Shown here: positions 33,298 through 42,909 of the stretch, in pieces
Position numbering within the stretch: position 1 is the first letter of the stretch
Layout of the letters: the number at the start of each line of letters is the position of its first letter
Assembly (NCBI GenBank): GCA_022072225.1
Contig: JAJVIC010000009.1
Coordinates: forward strand, 91,736 to 155,735
From: Bacteroidia bacterium
GTDB taxonomy: Bacteria > Bacteroidota > Bacteroidia > SXHM01
Length of the DNA stretch: 64,000 nt
Reading direction: 5' to 3'
The notes under the pieces: model-generated
Seen by the model: only the letters and a program-made list of their open reading frames with translations
What the model was told of the DNA's origin: nothing
The model's database searches: none
Translations under genes and position numbers: made by a program

Positions 33298-33321
33298 AAA
33301 AAGGGGCTTAAGCCCCTTTTT
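33298..33321. terminator. Bidirectional terminator between convergent genes
   Basis: AAAAAGGGGCTT followed directly by AAGCCCCTTTTT is a perfect 24-bp palindrome. It separates the plus-strand lipoprotein unit from the minus-strand korAB operon. Confidence 0.88.
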
Positions 33322-33325
33322 TTAT

Positions 33326-34354
33326 TTACGCAATTTTCCAGGTGTTGCTTCCTTTTAAAAGCTTGTCTAAATCACCTTTCCCTGATTTTGAAATGCTGTT
33401 TGTTATTTGTTCTACAAGAGCATCTTCGTAGCAATAACGTGTTTCAGTATAGAAAACACCAAAAGGACGAGGTAAATGACCTTCAGTTTTGGGGTTATCA
33501 AAAAAGCGGCTTAATAGACCCGCTTTTACACGGTCTGTTTCATCGTGTATCCACAAATCGCTGGCAGCAGCACCGTTTGCAAGGTCTACAATAATCGGTT
33601 TAAATCCGTCAAGTTTTATTCCTTTTGTTTTTCCTTCACCAAAAATCAATGGTTTCCCTTGCTCCAGAAAAAGTGTTTCTGCCGCTTTAGTTTCTTTATC
33701 GGTGTATATAAAGAAAGCACCATCATTAAACACGTTGCAGTTCTGGTAAATTTCAACCATTGAGGTTCCTTTATGGTCATTGGCACGTTTTAATACATCA
33801 CGCAAATGATTGGGATCTCTGTCCATGGTGCGTGCAATAAAAGTTGCATCAGCTCCCAGGCAGAGTGCCAGTGGATTAAACGGATGGTCAATAGAACCCA
33901 TCGGTGATGATTTTGTAATTTTTCCTTCTTCTGATGCTGGCGAGTATTGCCCTTTTGTCAAACCGTAAATCTGATTATTAAAGAGTAGAATATTTACGTT
34001 GAAATTTTTTCTCAGAATATGAATGAGGTGATTGCCGCCAATAGATAATGCATCACCATCTCCGGTTACAATCCAAACACTGAGTTCAGGTCTTGCAGCT
34101 TTCAGCCCGCTTGCAATGGCGGTAGCGCGGCCATGAATACTGTGCATTCCGAATGTTTCCATATAATATGGGAAACGTGAAGAGCATCCGATTCCGGAAA
34201 CGAAAACAAGATCTTCACGCTTAATTCCTAATTCAGGAATAACTTTCTGTACCTGTTTTAATATAGAGTAATCTCCGCAGCCCGGACACCAACGCACATC
34301 CTGATCGGTTTCAAGTTCTTTTGCTGTATAAGGCTTTTCAATAGTTTCTGACAT
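33326..34354 (-). CDS. korB: 2-oxoacid:ferredoxin oxidoreductase, beta subunit
   Basis: The beta subunit binds thiamine pyrophosphate and, with the alpha/gamma chain, oxidatively decarboxylates a 2-oxoacid (probably 2-oxoglutarate) with ferredoxin. The 342-residue product has the WCPGCGDYSIL cysteine motif near the N-terminus (about 22-32), GIGCSSRFPYYM, HGRATAIASGLK, and the TPP-binding VTGDGDALSIGGNHLIH ... LLFNNQIYGLTKGQYSP. The stop lies next to the shared terminator. It is 8 bp after korA, in one operon. Specificity for 2-oxoglutarate over pyruvate is inferred from overall similarity to Kor rather than from a diagnostic residue. Confidence 0.9.
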   Translation of the reverse strand: MSETIEKPYTAKELETDQDVRWCPGCGDYSILKQVQKVIPELGIKREDLVFVSGIGCSSRFPYYMETFGMHSIHGRATAIASGLKAARPELSVWIVTGDGDALSIGGNHLIHILRKNFNVNILLFNNQIYGLTKGQYSPASEEGKITKSSPMGSIDHPFNPLALCLGADATFIARTMDRDPNHLRDVLKRANDHKGTSMVEIYQNCNVFNDGAFFIYTDKETKAAETLFLEQGKPLIFGEGKTKGIKLDGFKPIIVDLANGAAASDLWIHDETDRVKAGLLSRFFDNPKTEGHLPRPFGVFYTETRYCYEDALVEQITNSISKSGKGDLDKLLKGSNTWKIA

Positions 34355-34362
34355 GTTTTAAT

Positions 34363-36213
34363 TTATTTTTTCAGCGTTTCAACAATTTTGTTTTTTATCT
34401 CAGCGGCACTAAATGGCATACCTTTAATTTTATTGAAAGGTATTGCAGGTACCATGTATTTATCACGCAGTACTTTTACTAATTGCCCGTTGTTCATTTC
34501 AGGAACAATTACTTTATCAAAGTTATAAAGTATCTCACCAAGATTTTTCGGGAACGGATTTAAATACTTAATATGTGCATGCGAAACATCATAGCCTTCT
34601 TCAATTGCTTCGCGAACAGCAGCTTTTATTGAACCATAAGTTGAACCCCATCCAACAATAAGTAATTTGCCTTTTTCTTTTCCGTTATCAATTTGCTGTA
34701 ATGGAATTGTATCGGCAATATTCTCTACTTTTTGAGCACGTGTTTTTACCATGTGTTCGTGGTTATCGGGGTCGTAAGAAATGTTACCGGTGATGTCTTC
34801 TTTCTCAATACCGCCAACACGGTGTTCCAAACCTTTAGTGCCCGGAATAGCCCATTTGCGAACTAATTTTTCATCGCGTTTGTAAGGCATAAACTTAGGG
34901 TCTTCGTCTTTTCTTGGTTCAGCAAACACAGCTTTGATGGATGGCAAATCTTTTGTTGCGGGGAATTTCCAGGGTTCTGAACCATTGGCAAGGTAACCGT
35001 CTGAGAGGAAGAAAACAGGAGTCATGTGTTCAACGGCAATGCGGCAAGCTTCAAAAACAGTGTTAAAGCAATCTGCAGGCGAATAAGCTGCAATAACTAC
35101 TGCAGGTGCTTCTCCGTTTCTTCCATACAATGATTGCAATAAATCCGATTGCTCTGTTTTTGTCGGTAATCCGGTTGATGGCCCGCCACGTTGAATATTG
35201 ATGATTACTAAGGGTATTTCAAGCATTACTGCCAAGCCTATGGCTTCACCTTTTAGGGCAATACCGGGTCCTGAAGATGCTGTAACACCAAGTGCACCGC
35301 CAAATGATGCGCCTATAGTTGAACCTATAGCGGCAATTTCATCTTCTGCCTGAAAAGTTTTTACGCCAAAATTTTTGTAACGTGAAAGTTCGTGCAGTAT
35401 ATCAGATGCAGGGGTAATAGGATATGTCCCGTAAAATAATGTTAATCCCGACCGTTCAGCAGCAGCAACCAATCCGATTGCGGCTGCCTGATTACCCATA
35501 ATGTTGCGGTATTCTCCTTTTTCAAGTTGTGCTTTTTCTACCTGAAAACGAGTTGTAAATGTTTCGCTTGTATCTCCAAAATGGTAGCCTGCTTTCAGTG
35601 TTTTGATGTTGGCTTCCATAATTTCCGGAACTTTTTTAAACTTGTCTGTAATATATTTTATGGTGTTATCCATGTCGCGGTTGAACATCCACAGGATAAA
35701 GCCAAGCACAAACATATTCTTTGTACGATCTATCTCTTTAATGCCAAGTCCTGAATCTTTCAGGCATTCCTTGGTCATTTTAGTAACATCAATTTCGTGT
35801 ACTTTATATTTTTCAAGTGAATTATCTTTCAGGGGATTTACACCTGCAGGATATTTTGCAAGACCAAGATTTTTAGGGTCAAATCCATCTGTATTGGCAA
35901 TGATGATACCGCCAGTTTTTAGCTGTTTCAGATTTGCTTTTAATGCAGCTGCATTCATAACAACCAATACATCGCAGGCATCGCCCGGTGTGTAAATTTC
36001 GTTACTGCTGAAACGTAATTGAAAACCGGAAACTCCGGCCAATGTTCCTTGCGGGGCGCGTATTTCAGCAGGGAAGTTAGGGAATGTGCTCAAATCGTTA
36101 CCGAACAGAGCAGTTGTGTTAGTAAATTGTGTGCCTGTAAGCTGAATTCCATCACCGGAGTCTCCGGCAAAAAGTATTGTTACATCTTTGGTTATTTCTG
36201 TTGTTTTACTCAT
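34363..36213 (-). CDS. korA: 2-oxoacid:ferredoxin oxidoreductase, fused gamma-alpha subunit
   Basis: A 616-residue fusion: the N-terminal gamma domain (about 1-195, with [16 protein letters not shown] and [17 protein letters not shown]) and the alpha domain (about 225-616, with [57 protein letters not shown] and [20 protein letters not shown]). This gamma-alpha order is the standard form for two-subunit KorAB enzymes. It is upstream of korB in the same operon. Presence suggests a ferredoxin-linked oxidative step in place of, or beside, the dehydrogenase complex; other subunits are not in the window. Confidence 0.92.
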   Translation of the reverse strand: MSKTTEITKDVTILFAGDSGDGIQLTGTQFTNTTALFGNDLSTFPNFPAEIRAPQGTLAGVSGFQLRFSSNEIYTPGDACDVLVVMNAAALKANLKQLKTGGIIIANTDGFDPKNLGLAKYPAGVNPLKDNSLEKYKVHEIDVTKMTKECLKDSGLGIKEIDRTKNMFVLGFILWMFNRDMDNTIKYITDKFKKVPEIMEANIKTLKAGYHFGDTSETFTTRFQVEKAQLEKGEYRNIMGNQAAAIGLVAAAERSGLTLFYGTYPITPASDILHELSRYKNFGVKTFQAEDEIAAIGSTIGASFGGALGVTASSGPGIALKGEAIGLAVMLEIPLVIINIQRGGPSTGLPTKTEQSDLLQSLYGRNGEAPAVVIAAYSPADCFNTVFEACRIAVEHMTPVFFLSDGYLANGSEPWKFPATKDLPSIKAVFAEPRKDEDPKFMPYKRDEKLVRKWAIPGTKGLEHRVGGIEKEDITGNISYDPDNHEHMVKTRAQKVENIADTIPLQQIDNGKEKGKLLIVGWGSTYGSIKAAVREAIEEGYDVSHAHIKYLNPFPKNLGEILYNFDKVIVPEMNNGQLVKVLRDKYMVPAIPFNKIKGMPFSAAEIKNKIVETLKK

Positions 36214-36235
36214 CGTTTATTGGAAAAAAATTTCG

Positions 36236-36243
36236 CAAAAATA
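36236..36243 (-). promoter_or_regulatory. Likely -7 element of the korAB operon
   Basis: On the minus strand TATTTTTG (36243-36236) matches TAnnTTTG and lies 23 bp before the korA start at 36213. It is inside the 45-bp gap after the nfu stop. Confidence 0.5.
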
Positions 36244-36258
36244 ATTTTTTGCGGCTTG

Positions 36259-36507
36259 TTATTCAATATTTATTGCCTCAACTGCAATAATTTCTGGAAC
36301 TGCTCGTTTTACGGCTTCTTCGATTCCTGCTTTTAATGTCATTGTACTCATGTGACAACTGCTGCAGGCACCCAGCAGTTTTACTTTTGCCACGTAGTTG
36401 TCGGTTACTTCCACCAATTCCATGTCACCGCCATCAGCTTCCAGAAAAGGACGCATGGTTTGCAATGCGTTTTCAATTTTGGATATTAAAATTTTGTCGT
36501 CTATCAT
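36259..36507 (-). CDS. NifU C-terminal-domain (Nfu-type) iron-sulfur carrier
   Basis: An 82-residue protein that consists of one Nfu domain: ALQTMRPFLEADGGDMELVEV, then VKLLGACSSCHMSTMTLKAGIEEAVKRAVPEI with the CxxC (C-S-S-C) that holds the transferred cluster. I chose the ATG at 36507 (MIDDKILIS), which lies 8 bp after the mrp stop. The longer in-frame start at 36561 would overlap the end of mrp and add unrelated residues. Together with mrp it forms an Fe-S maturation pair upstream of the ferredoxin-dependent korAB. Confidence 0.88.
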   Translation of the reverse strand: MIDDKILISKIENALQTMRPFLEADGGDMELVEVTDNYVAKVKLLGACSSCHMSTMTLKAGIEEAVKRAVPEIIAVEAINIE

Positions 36508-36514
36508 TTTATGC

Positions 36515-37612
36515 TTAGCTGTGTGCAATTTCAACTTTCTGTGTGGGAGCCAATGTGGCATTTCTTATAGCCACTTGTTGTGCAACATTTTTTGCCATTT
36601 GCATAAGTGCATTTGCTATAGAAGTTGTTTCCTGCATAACGGCTGGCCTGCCTGCATCTCCTGCTTCGCGTACACTTTGAACCAAAGGAATTTGCCCAAG
36701 TAAAGCTATATTTAATTGTTCTGCCAGTGCTTTTGCTCCTCCTTTTCCAAAAATATAATATTTGTTTTCGGGTAGTTCTTCGGGTGTGAACCAAGCCATG
36801 TTTTCTACCAATCCAAGAACCGGAACATTGATTTGAGGCATTTGGAACATGGCTATTCCTTTGCGTGCATCTGCTAAAGCTACATCCTGAGGTGTGCTAA
36901 CTATTACTGCACCTGCCAGGGGAACAGCCTGAATAAGAGAAAGGTGAATATCACCGGTTCCCGGAGGAAGGTCAATAATCATATAATCCAGTTCACCCCA
37001 ATCGGCATCAAAAAACATCTGTGTGAGTGCTTTGGTAGCCATAGGGCCGCGCCATGCAACTGCCTGATTGGTTTCTGCAAAAAAACCGATGGAAAGAATT
37101 TTTACACCATAACTTTCTACCGGAACCATCATATTTTTATCTCCTACTTTTCTAACTCCGGGTTTTTCGCCTTGCACATCAAACATTATGGGAACGGATG
37201 GCCCATAAATATCAGCATCCAGAATTCCAACTTTTGCGCCTTGCATTGACAGAGCCACAGCAAGGTTAGCAGCGATAGTTGATTTTCCAACCCCACCTTT
37301 CCCTGAAGCAACCGCAATGAAATTTCTAACTCCTGCAATGGATGCTTTGCTGCTTTGTTTGGTTACATTGGAAGTCATATTTGCTCTTACAATAGCATCT
37401 TTATCCACAAAATGCTTGATAGCATTCACGCAAGCATTATGAATTAATTCTTTTAAAGGACAGGCAGGAGTAGTGAGTACAACAGAAAAACTGACATTTT
37501 TGCCATCAATTTCCACATCCTTAATCATGTTGAGCGTAACAAGGTCTTTCCCTAAATCGGGATCAATAACGTTGCTCAACGCATCTAGAACTTTTTCTTT
37601 TGTTATTTCCAT
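36515..37612 (-). CDS. Mrp/ApbC-type iron-sulfur cluster carrier ATPase
   Basis: A 365-residue P-loop ATPase that carries Fe-S clusters to apoproteins. The N-terminal MIP18/DUF59 domain (about 1-90) includes VIDPDLGKDLVTLNMIKDV and TTPACPLKELI. The ATPase domain has AVASGKGGVGKSTIAANLAVALS (deviant Walker A, about 101-124), DADIYGPSVP and DYMIIDLPPGTGDIHLSL. The usual C-x-x-C after GLVENM is absent (NMAWFTPEELPENKYYIFG). I recall similar cysteine-less versions in Bacteroidota, so cluster binding may differ from E. coli Mrp. It is followed by nfu in the same direction and is divergent from polX. Confidence 0.9.
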   Translation of the reverse strand: MEITKEKVLDALSNVIDPDLGKDLVTLNMIKDVEIDGKNVSFSVVLTTPACPLKELIHNACVNAIKHFVDKDAIVRANMTSNVTKQSSKASIAGVRNFIAVASGKGGVGKSTIAANLAVALSMQGAKVGILDADIYGPSVPIMFDVQGEKPGVRKVGDKNMMVPVESYGVKILSIGFFAETNQAVAWRGPMATKALTQMFFDADWGELDYMIIDLPPGTGDIHLSLIQAVPLAGAVIVSTPQDVALADARKGIAMFQMPQINVPVLGLVENMAWFTPEELPENKYYIFGKGGAKALAEQLNIALLGQIPLVQSVREAGDAGRPAVMQETTSIANALMQMAKNVAQQVAIRNATLAPTQKVEIAHS

Positions 37613-37708
37613 TTTTTCTAAAAAAACTCAGCGAAATTAGTAAATCCCTCTGAATTTGGAATGTTTCTAAACAACTAAATTATTCTATTTTTCAGCTAAT
37701 ATTGCAGA

Positions 37709-39376
37709 ATGACTAACAAAGAAATAGCAGGCATATTCAAACTGGCCGGAAAACTCACAGAACTCCATGATGGTAATGAGTTTAAGGTGAAGTCATACAT
37801 GGCAAATTCCTTTAAAATTGATAAACTTCCGTATCCGCTGGAAAGCATGAGTGGCGAGGAAATTGAAAAGATAGAAGGAATTGGAAAAGGTACACACGCA
37901 AAAATTGATGAGATAAATAAAACAGGTTCGCTGAAAGAGTTGGAAGAATTGATTGTAAAAACTCCGGTTGGCGTTATTGAAATGCTTTCGGTGAAAGGAT
38001 TAGGTCCGAAAAAAGTGCGTACCATCTGGAAAGATTTGGAAATTGAGTCGGTGGGTGAATTGCTTTATGCCTGTCAGGAAAACCGCCTGATTACGCTGAA
38101 AGGTTTTGGCGAAAAGACGCAGGAAGAGGTTATCAAAAGCATAGAATTTATTCAGGAAAACTCTTCCAAATTTCTATATGCAAAATTAGAACCGATTGCT
38201 TTGCAACTACTTGAAACAATAGAAAAATCAAACGTTGCAGAATTATTTTCACTTACAGGTGAAATGCGAAGACGCTGCATTGAAGTTGAGAAAATTGAGT
38301 TAGTGGTTGCAGCGAAAGAAGATTTTTTAAACTGGCTGAAACATCAGAAAGAAATTGAGGCAACAGATTTTGAAAGTGATGATGAAAAAGTGATTTTCAA
38401 AATCAACAAATCCATTCCTGTTGAAGTTTATTTGTGTGAAAGGAAAAATTTTCAGTTCACACTTTTCAAAACCACAGCAACTGCTGAACACCTTGAACTG
38501 ATTGGTAACCCAAAGCCAGCAGAATTTTCATCAGAAGAAGAAATTTATGAAAATGCAGGATGGAATTTTATCATTCCTGAATTACGCGAAGGGATATTTG
38601 AGGAAGAATTAAACGGGCAAAACAAGTTAAACAACATTGTTCAACTCAGCGATCTGCGCGGAATTTTGCACAACCACACCACTTACAGCGATGGTATTCA
38701 TACGCTGGCGCAAATGGCAAACTATTGCAAAGAACTGGGTTATGAATACCTCGGAATCAGCGACCACTCGCAGTATGCTGTGTATGCAAAAGGTTTGAAG
38801 CCAGAACAAATTATTGAGCAACACAAAGAGATTGACGAACTGAATGAGAAACTTTCTCCATTCAAAATTTTCAAAAGCATTGAAGCCGATATTTTGCCTG
38901 ATGGCTCGCTGGACTACAATGATGAAGTTCTTTCTTCATTTGATTTTGTGGTGGCTTCCGTTCATTCAGCGATGAAGATGAATGAAGAAAAAGTAACTGC
39001 ACGATTGCTCAAAGCGATTGAAAATCCGCATACAACTATTCTTGGTCACCCGACCGGAAGATTATTGCTTTCGCGACCGGGCTACCCGATTGACCACAAA
39101 AAAATCATTGATGCCTGTGCCGCCAACAAAGTGGTGATTGAATTAAACGCCAACCCGCACCGTTTAGACATTGACTGGACATGGATTCCTTATTGCATCA
39201 AAAAAGGCGTCATGATTTCCATCAATCCCGATGCTCATAAAATGGAAGGCTATCACGATATGCACTATGGAACTTTGGCTGCCCGAAAAGGTGCACTCAC
39301 AAAGGAAATGACGTTTAATGCTCTTTCATTGGCACAAATTGAAAAATGGTTTTTAGAAAAGAAAAGTAAGTCATGA
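37709..39376 (+). CDS. polX: PolX-family protein: HhH + degenerate polymerase palm + PHP phosphoesterase
   Basis: A 555-residue protein with the PolX layout. Helix-hairpin-helix motifs are at about 56-70 (IGKGTHAKIDEI) and 95-105 (VKGLGPKKV). A family X palm-like region follows (about 155-300), then a PHP domain (about 315-555) with H321/H323 (HNHTTYSDG), GISDHSQY, EADILPDG, VASVHS, LGHPTGR and INPDAH. The polymerase motif normally GS.RR.....D.D reads G184-EMRRR...E194-K195-I-E197, and the third acidic position is E239 (PVEVYLCE). The two metal-binding Asp are thus Lys and Glu, so polymerase activity is doubtful, while the PHP exonuclease/phosphatase side looks intact. It overlaps the GH3 gene by 4 bp. 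Confidence 0.88.
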   Translation: MTNKEIAGIFKLAGKLTELHDGNEFKVKSYMANSFKIDKLPYPLESMSGEEIEKIEGIGKGTHAKIDEINKTGSLKELEELIVKTPVGVIEMLSVKGLGPKKVRTIWKDLEIESVGELLYACQENRLITLKGFGEKTQEEVIKSIEFIQENSSKFLYAKLEPIALQLLETIEKSNVAELFSLTGEMRRRCIEVEKIELVVAAKEDFLNWLKHQKEIEATDFESDDEKVIFKINKSIPVEVYLCERKNFQFTLFKTTATAEHLELIGNPKPAEFSSEEEIYENAGWNFIIPELREGIFEEELNGQNKLNNIVQLSDLRGILHNHTTYSDGIHTLAQMANYCKELGYEYLGISDHSQYAVYAKGLKPEQIIEQHKEIDELNEKLSPFKIFKSIEADILPDGSLDYNDEVLSSFDFVVASVHSAMKMNEEKVTARLLKAIENPHTTILGHPTGRLLLSRPGYPIDHKKIIDACAANKVVIELNANPHRLDIDWTWIPYCIKKGVMISINPDAHKMEGYHDMHYGTLAARKGALTKEMTFNALSLAQIEKWFLEKKSKS

Positions 39377-40899
39377 TTATCAATTCTCTCATATCCTGGC
39401 TCATGAAAAAGCGGATGCACCAGATTGAGCTTTTCATGAAATATCCGCACGATGTGCAAGCGGAGTGGCTCATGAAATTAATCAACGCAGCGCAAAATAC
39501 AGAGTGGGGAAAAAGTTATGACTACAAAAGCATACGCAACCGCGAAACATTTCGCAAGCGAGTTCCGGTTCAGGATTATGAAAGTATAAAACCTTTTGTT
39601 CAGCGGCTAATGGCAGGTGAACAAAATATTTTGTGGAACACCGAGATAAAATGGTTCGCTAAATCATCCGGCACAACAAGTGATAAAAGCAAGTTTATTC
39701 CCGTGAGTTTGGAATCATTGGAACAATGTCATTATCGTGGCGGAAAAGACATGCTTTCGCTCTATTGCAGTAATTATCCTGAAACAGAATTATTCAGCGG
39801 AAAAGGTTTAGCAATGGGTGGTTCACACAGTGTTATTTCGGTTGATAACGAATCATATTACGGTGATGTTTCTGCCATTATCATGCAGAATTTGCCTTAT
39901 TGGGCTGAGTTTATCCGAACGCCTAATCTGGAGATTGCATTGATGAATGAATGGGAAGAAAAAATCCGGAAAATGGCAGATGCTACGATGAACGAGAACG
40001 TAACCAGCCTTTCAGGTGTGCCTTCCTGGACGTTGGTTTTACTGCGCTATATTTTGGAAAAAACCGGCAAGAAAAACATTCACGAAGTGTGGCCTAATCT
40101 TGAAGTTTTTTTTCATGGTGCGGTAAGTTTTACTCCATACCGCGAACAGTTCAAAGCAATCCTTCCTTCTGCGAAAATGCATTATCTGGAAACCTATACC
40201 GCATCAGAAGGTTTCTTTGGAATACAAGACCAGCGCAATTCACAGGAACTTCTACTGATGCTTGATTACGGAATTTATTATGAGTTTATGCCGATGGAAG
40301 AGGAAGGCAAAGAAGAGCCGCAAACGCTTTCGCTTTCTGAAGTAAAAACAGGCGTAAATTATGCGCTGATTATTTCTACCAATGCCGGTTTATGGCGTTA
40401 CAAAATCGGGGACACCATTCAGTTCACTTCCCTAGATCCTTTTCGCATAAAAATTTCAGGGCGCACCAAACATTTTATTAATGCGTTTGGTGAAGAGTTG
40501 ATTATAGATAATGCAGACAAAGCATTGAAAATTGCTTGCGAAAAATCGGGAGCAGTTATAAAAGAATATACTGCCGCACCTGTATTTTTCAGCGAAAATA
40601 ATTCAGGCGCACACGAGTGGCTTATTGAATTTGAAAAGCAGCCCGGGAATTTGGATTATTTCACCGAAGCTTTAGACAATGCCCTGAAATCGCTGAACTC
40701 TGACTATGAAGCTAAGCGTTACAAAAACAAGGTACTTGGACTTCCGCAAGTAAAATCAATGTCGCAAGGCACGTTTTACAATTGGCTGAAATCAAAAAAT
40801 AAGCTGGGTGGTCAGTATAAAGTTCCGCGATTGAGTAATGAGCGGAAGTATGTGGAGCAGATTTTGGATTTACCCTCTCCAAAGGAGAGGGTAGGGTGA
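39373..40899 (+). CDS. GH3 (auxin-responsive promoter) family protein
   Basis: A 508-residue member of the GH3 adenylate-forming family, known best from plants, where it conjugates amino acids to acyl substrates. Features are WFAKSSGTTSDKSKFIP (phosphate loop, about 95-111), LPYWAEFIRTPNLEIA, VFFHGAVSFTPYREQF, YTASEGFFGIQD, LIISTNAGLWRYKIGDTIQFTS and KISGRTKHFINAFGEELIIDNADKAL. The substrate in bacteria is unknown. The start overlaps the polX stop (ATGA). The final residues PSPKERVG* are encoded by a palindromic dispersed repeat (40871-40899), which has replaced or extended the native end. Confidence 0.87.
   Translation: MIINSLISWLMKKRMHQIELFMKYPHDVQAEWLMKLINAAQNTEWGKSYDYKSIRNRETFRKRVPVQDYESIKPFVQRLMAGEQNILWNTEIKWFAKSSGTTSDKSKFIPVSLESLEQCHYRGGKDMLSLYCSNYPETELFSGKGLAMGGSHSVISVDNESYYGDVSAIIMQNLPYWAEFIRTPNLEIALMNEWEEKIRKMADATMNENVTSLSGVPSWTLVLLRYILEKTGKKNIHEVWPNLEVFFHGAVSFTPYREQFKAILPSAKMHYLETYTASEGFFGIQDQRNSQELLLMLDYGIYYEFMPMEEEGKEEPQTLSLSEVKTGVNYALIISTNAGLWRYKIGDTIQFTSLDPFRIKISGRTKHFINAFGEELIIDNADKALKIACEKSGAVIKEYTAAPVFFSENNSGAHEWLIEFEKQPGNLDYFTEALDNALKSLNSDYEAKRYKNKVLGLPQVKSMSQGTFYNWLKSKNKLGGQYKVPRLSNERKYVEQILDLPSPKERVG
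40871..40899. repeat. CCTCTCC/GGAGAGG palindromic repeat at the 3' end of the GH3 gene
   Basis: TACCCTCTCC, loop AAA, GGAGAGGGTA is a perfect 10-bp stem, followed by GGGTGAGG. Related copies lie at 44392-44451, 49219-49252 and 53274-53336. It overlaps the last codons of the GH3 gene and may double as a terminator. Confidence 0.8.
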
Positions 40900-40904
40900 G
40901 GCTC

Positions 40905-41807
40905 TTATTTCTTTAGCATCCGGAAACGAAATTCATTCAACAAAAACCTGATTTTTTCACCAATAGTTTTTGTTTCCAATTTCAGGTTCATCAGCGTGAA
41001 CACCGCTGGATTCAGGGCTTTTTTGAACATGCGTTTTGGCAAAGAATATTCAGCATAAGGCATTTTTTTTACGCTTAGTGAAGGCATCAATTCCTTTTTT
41101 ATTTTTTCAAATTCTTTTCGGTTATGCCAGTAATAATCCATATCACGCTTAGGCATTACATCCATTCCGATGTGAGTTGTGAGATGCAAATTATCAAACA
41201 GTTTGCATTTTTCAGAATGAGCAAAAAGATTGTGCATCATCGTTGCTTCTACAAATGGAATTCCAACACAAATTTCGCCAAGCGTAAATTTTGGAAATAA
41301 CTCGCGCTTGAAAATAAAGCAATCAAAACCCGGATGTGATTTTCCAATGTCGGAATAAATGAAGGGCAAGTCATTTATACTGTTGTAAATCTTCGGAATC
41401 CTGCGTCTGTTAATAATAAACGCGTCATAACCTTGCTCAATAATTCTTGCAACTGCTTCATAAAACTGTGGCAAAACAATAATGTCTGTGTTGGTGTAAA
41501 TAAAATATTCGGCAGTAGATGATTCATATAATCGTTGCAGAATATCTTTTATCAACGGTAGTTTTTTCTTCCCGTTTATCCCGATAGCTATCGGGAGAAT
41601 TGCATTTTTAAGATTTTCAGTTTTTTGAAAATAGTGAGGAACAGCTTCCGAGTCTTCTTCATAGTGTGCAGAAAATAATTTCACATCCACACCACTTGCA
41701 AATACTAGTGCTTTTCGCAGAGCTTCAAACACTATGGGCTGTGCAATAAAAAGTTCAGAGCCTTCTTTTGCTTTTACCGGATTAATAATGTGTGCGATGG
41801 AAATCAT
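40905..41807 (-). CDS. Unrecognised protein, possibly glycosyltransferase-like
   Basis: A 300-residue cytoplasmic protein without signal peptide. It contains EYFIYTNTDIIVLPQFYEAVARIIEQGYDAFIINRRR, where N-T-D-I after hydrophobic strands resembles the DxD region of GT-A nucleotide-sugar enzymes, and a preceding short strand-helix pattern. I cannot assign a family firmly. The segment ILPIAIGINGKKK is encoded by a 16-bp perfect palindrome (41580-41595) that looks like an inserted repeat. The gene is convergent with GH3 and 51 bp from the T9SS gene upstream. Confidence 0.6.
   Translation of the reverse strand: MISIAHIINPVKAKEGSELFIAQPIVFEALRKALVFASGVDVKLFSAHYEEDSEAVPHYFQKTENLKNAILPIAIGINGKKKLPLIKDILQRLYESSTAEYFIYTNTDIIVLPQFYEAVARIIEQGYDAFIINRRRIPKIYNSINDLPFIYSDIGKSHPGFDCFIFKRELFPKFTLGEICVGIPFVEATMMHNLFAHSEKCKLFDNLHLTTHIGMDVMPKRDMDYYWHNRKEFEKIKKELMPSLSVKKMPYAEYSLPKRMFKKALNPAVFTLMNLKLETKTIGEKIRFLLNEFRFRMLKK
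41580..41595. repeat. Palindrome CCCGATAGCTATCGGG inside a coding region
   Basis: A perfect 16-bp palindrome lying in frame in the glycosyltransferase-like gene. A related CCCGATAGCAATTGGGAT occurs in the intergenic region at 26233-26250. This suggests that a dispersed repeat has entered the gene without breaking its frame. Confidence 0.7.
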
Positions 41808-41830
41808 TTCGCCCGAAAGTAGGAATTTGT

Positions 41831-41856
41831 TGTCATTCTGAGCGAAGCGAAGAATC
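41831..41856. repeat. Dispersed repeat TGTCATTCTGAGCGAAGCGA
   Basis: The word TGTCATTCTGAGCGAAGCGA, continuing AGAATC, is one I recognise as a frequent intergenic repeat. It occupies most of the gap between the two minus-strand genes. Confidence 0.6.
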
Positions 41857-41858
41857 TA

Positions 41859-42797
41859 CTATTCCTTTATAAATTTCCCGAAACTATGTTTTTTCTCTTT
41901 CTCTGAAAACAGGATGTAATGGTAAATGCCTTGCGTGAATTGAGAAATATCTATTATGGATTTAGGATTTGTGATTGCTGATTGATGAATAATCTGCCCC
42001 AATGAATTCCGGATTTCTAATTCACTTTTTCCTATTTGTAATCCGTAATCTATTGTAACTGTATTGCTGGAAGGATTAGGATAAACAATAGAAGAAAAAG
42101 AGTTGAGTTCAGGAACAGATTCGCAATATCCTGTATTAAACATTATATCATCTATCATCCAACCTTCCAATGAAGCGGGATTATCGGAATTTGCACGAAA
42201 TACAAAATGGAAAATTAAACTATCTGTTTGCCACGTTACACCTCCACAATTATACAAGAAAATCGAAGTATTAATCCAACCATTAGAATTTCCTGATAGC
42301 CCTATTTTATTATTAGGTAATGAATCTTCAAAATAATTTTGTGAAGTTGTTTCGTTATAATGATTAATTGAACCGGCTCCAAAAGTTTGAATATAGTTAA
42401 GAACATTAATAAATGTTAAACCACCGTCATAAGAAAATTCAATAGAACAACCATCCGTCAGGCTATCAGTATCAAATTTATGGTAGAATTGAAGGTTAAC
42501 ATAACCATACCACCATCCGCCACCGAATTCATTACCAATTTTTATTTCTGCTCTTGAAACTGAGGGTCCAAAATAAGGATTAATAGTGTCAGTCATCAAT
42601 GCATGAGAGGTAGAATATGCAGAATCAAAATATGTTTTTAATGGTGTTCCAATTTGCCATTGGTTGTTTGGCATTATTACAGTGTCAATATTTATAATGC
42701 TGTCCGCACTGTTTTCAAAATCAAGAAATGTATACCATTGTGCAGAAAGTTTCAGTGAAACAGAAAAGCAAAAAAGAAGTAATAGAATTTTTCTCAT
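41859..42797 (-). CDS. T9SS-secreted protein related to the one at 48322
   Basis: A 312-residue exported protein: signal peptide (MRKILLLLFCFSVSLKLSAQ), a beta-rich central domain (about 21-225) and a T9SS sorting domain (YPNPSSNTVTIDYG ... ELEIRNSLGQIIHQS ... FTQGIYHYILFSEKEKKHSFGKFIKE). The centre shares a plan with the protein at 48322: a SIINIDT stretch, W.IG...KTYFDSA, TDTINPY, then a FDTDSLTDGCSIEFSYDGG stretch matching FETDSLLDGGYIEYSCDHG, and GWMIDDI matching GWMIRNI. The two are paralogues about 6 kb apart. The GWMIDDI motif is typical of jelly-roll domains in secreted proteins. Role unknown. Confidence 0.85.
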   Translation of the reverse strand: MRKILLLLFCFSVSLKLSAQWYTFLDFENSADSIINIDTVIMPNNQWQIGTPLKTYFDSAYSTSHALMTDTINPYFGPSVSRAEIKIGNEFGGGWWYGYVNLQFYHKFDTDSLTDGCSIEFSYDGGLTFINVLNYIQTFGAGSINHYNETTSQNYFEDSLPNNKIGLSGNSNGWINTSIFLYNCGGVTWQTDSLIFHFVFRANSDNPASLEGWMIDDIMFNTGYCESVPELNSFSSIVYPNPSSNTVTIDYGLQIGKSELEIRNSLGQIIHQSAITNPKSIIDISQFTQGIYHYILFSEKEKKHSFGKFIKE

Positions 42798-42909
42798 AGT
42801 ATTTGATAATTTTATGCAAGTTTAAAAAAATCAGTGCAGATGATAATCATCACAAAAATCATCGTTCCATTTTTAAAATTACTTTCTTTGCTCCCCCAAA
42901 ATAAAAACC

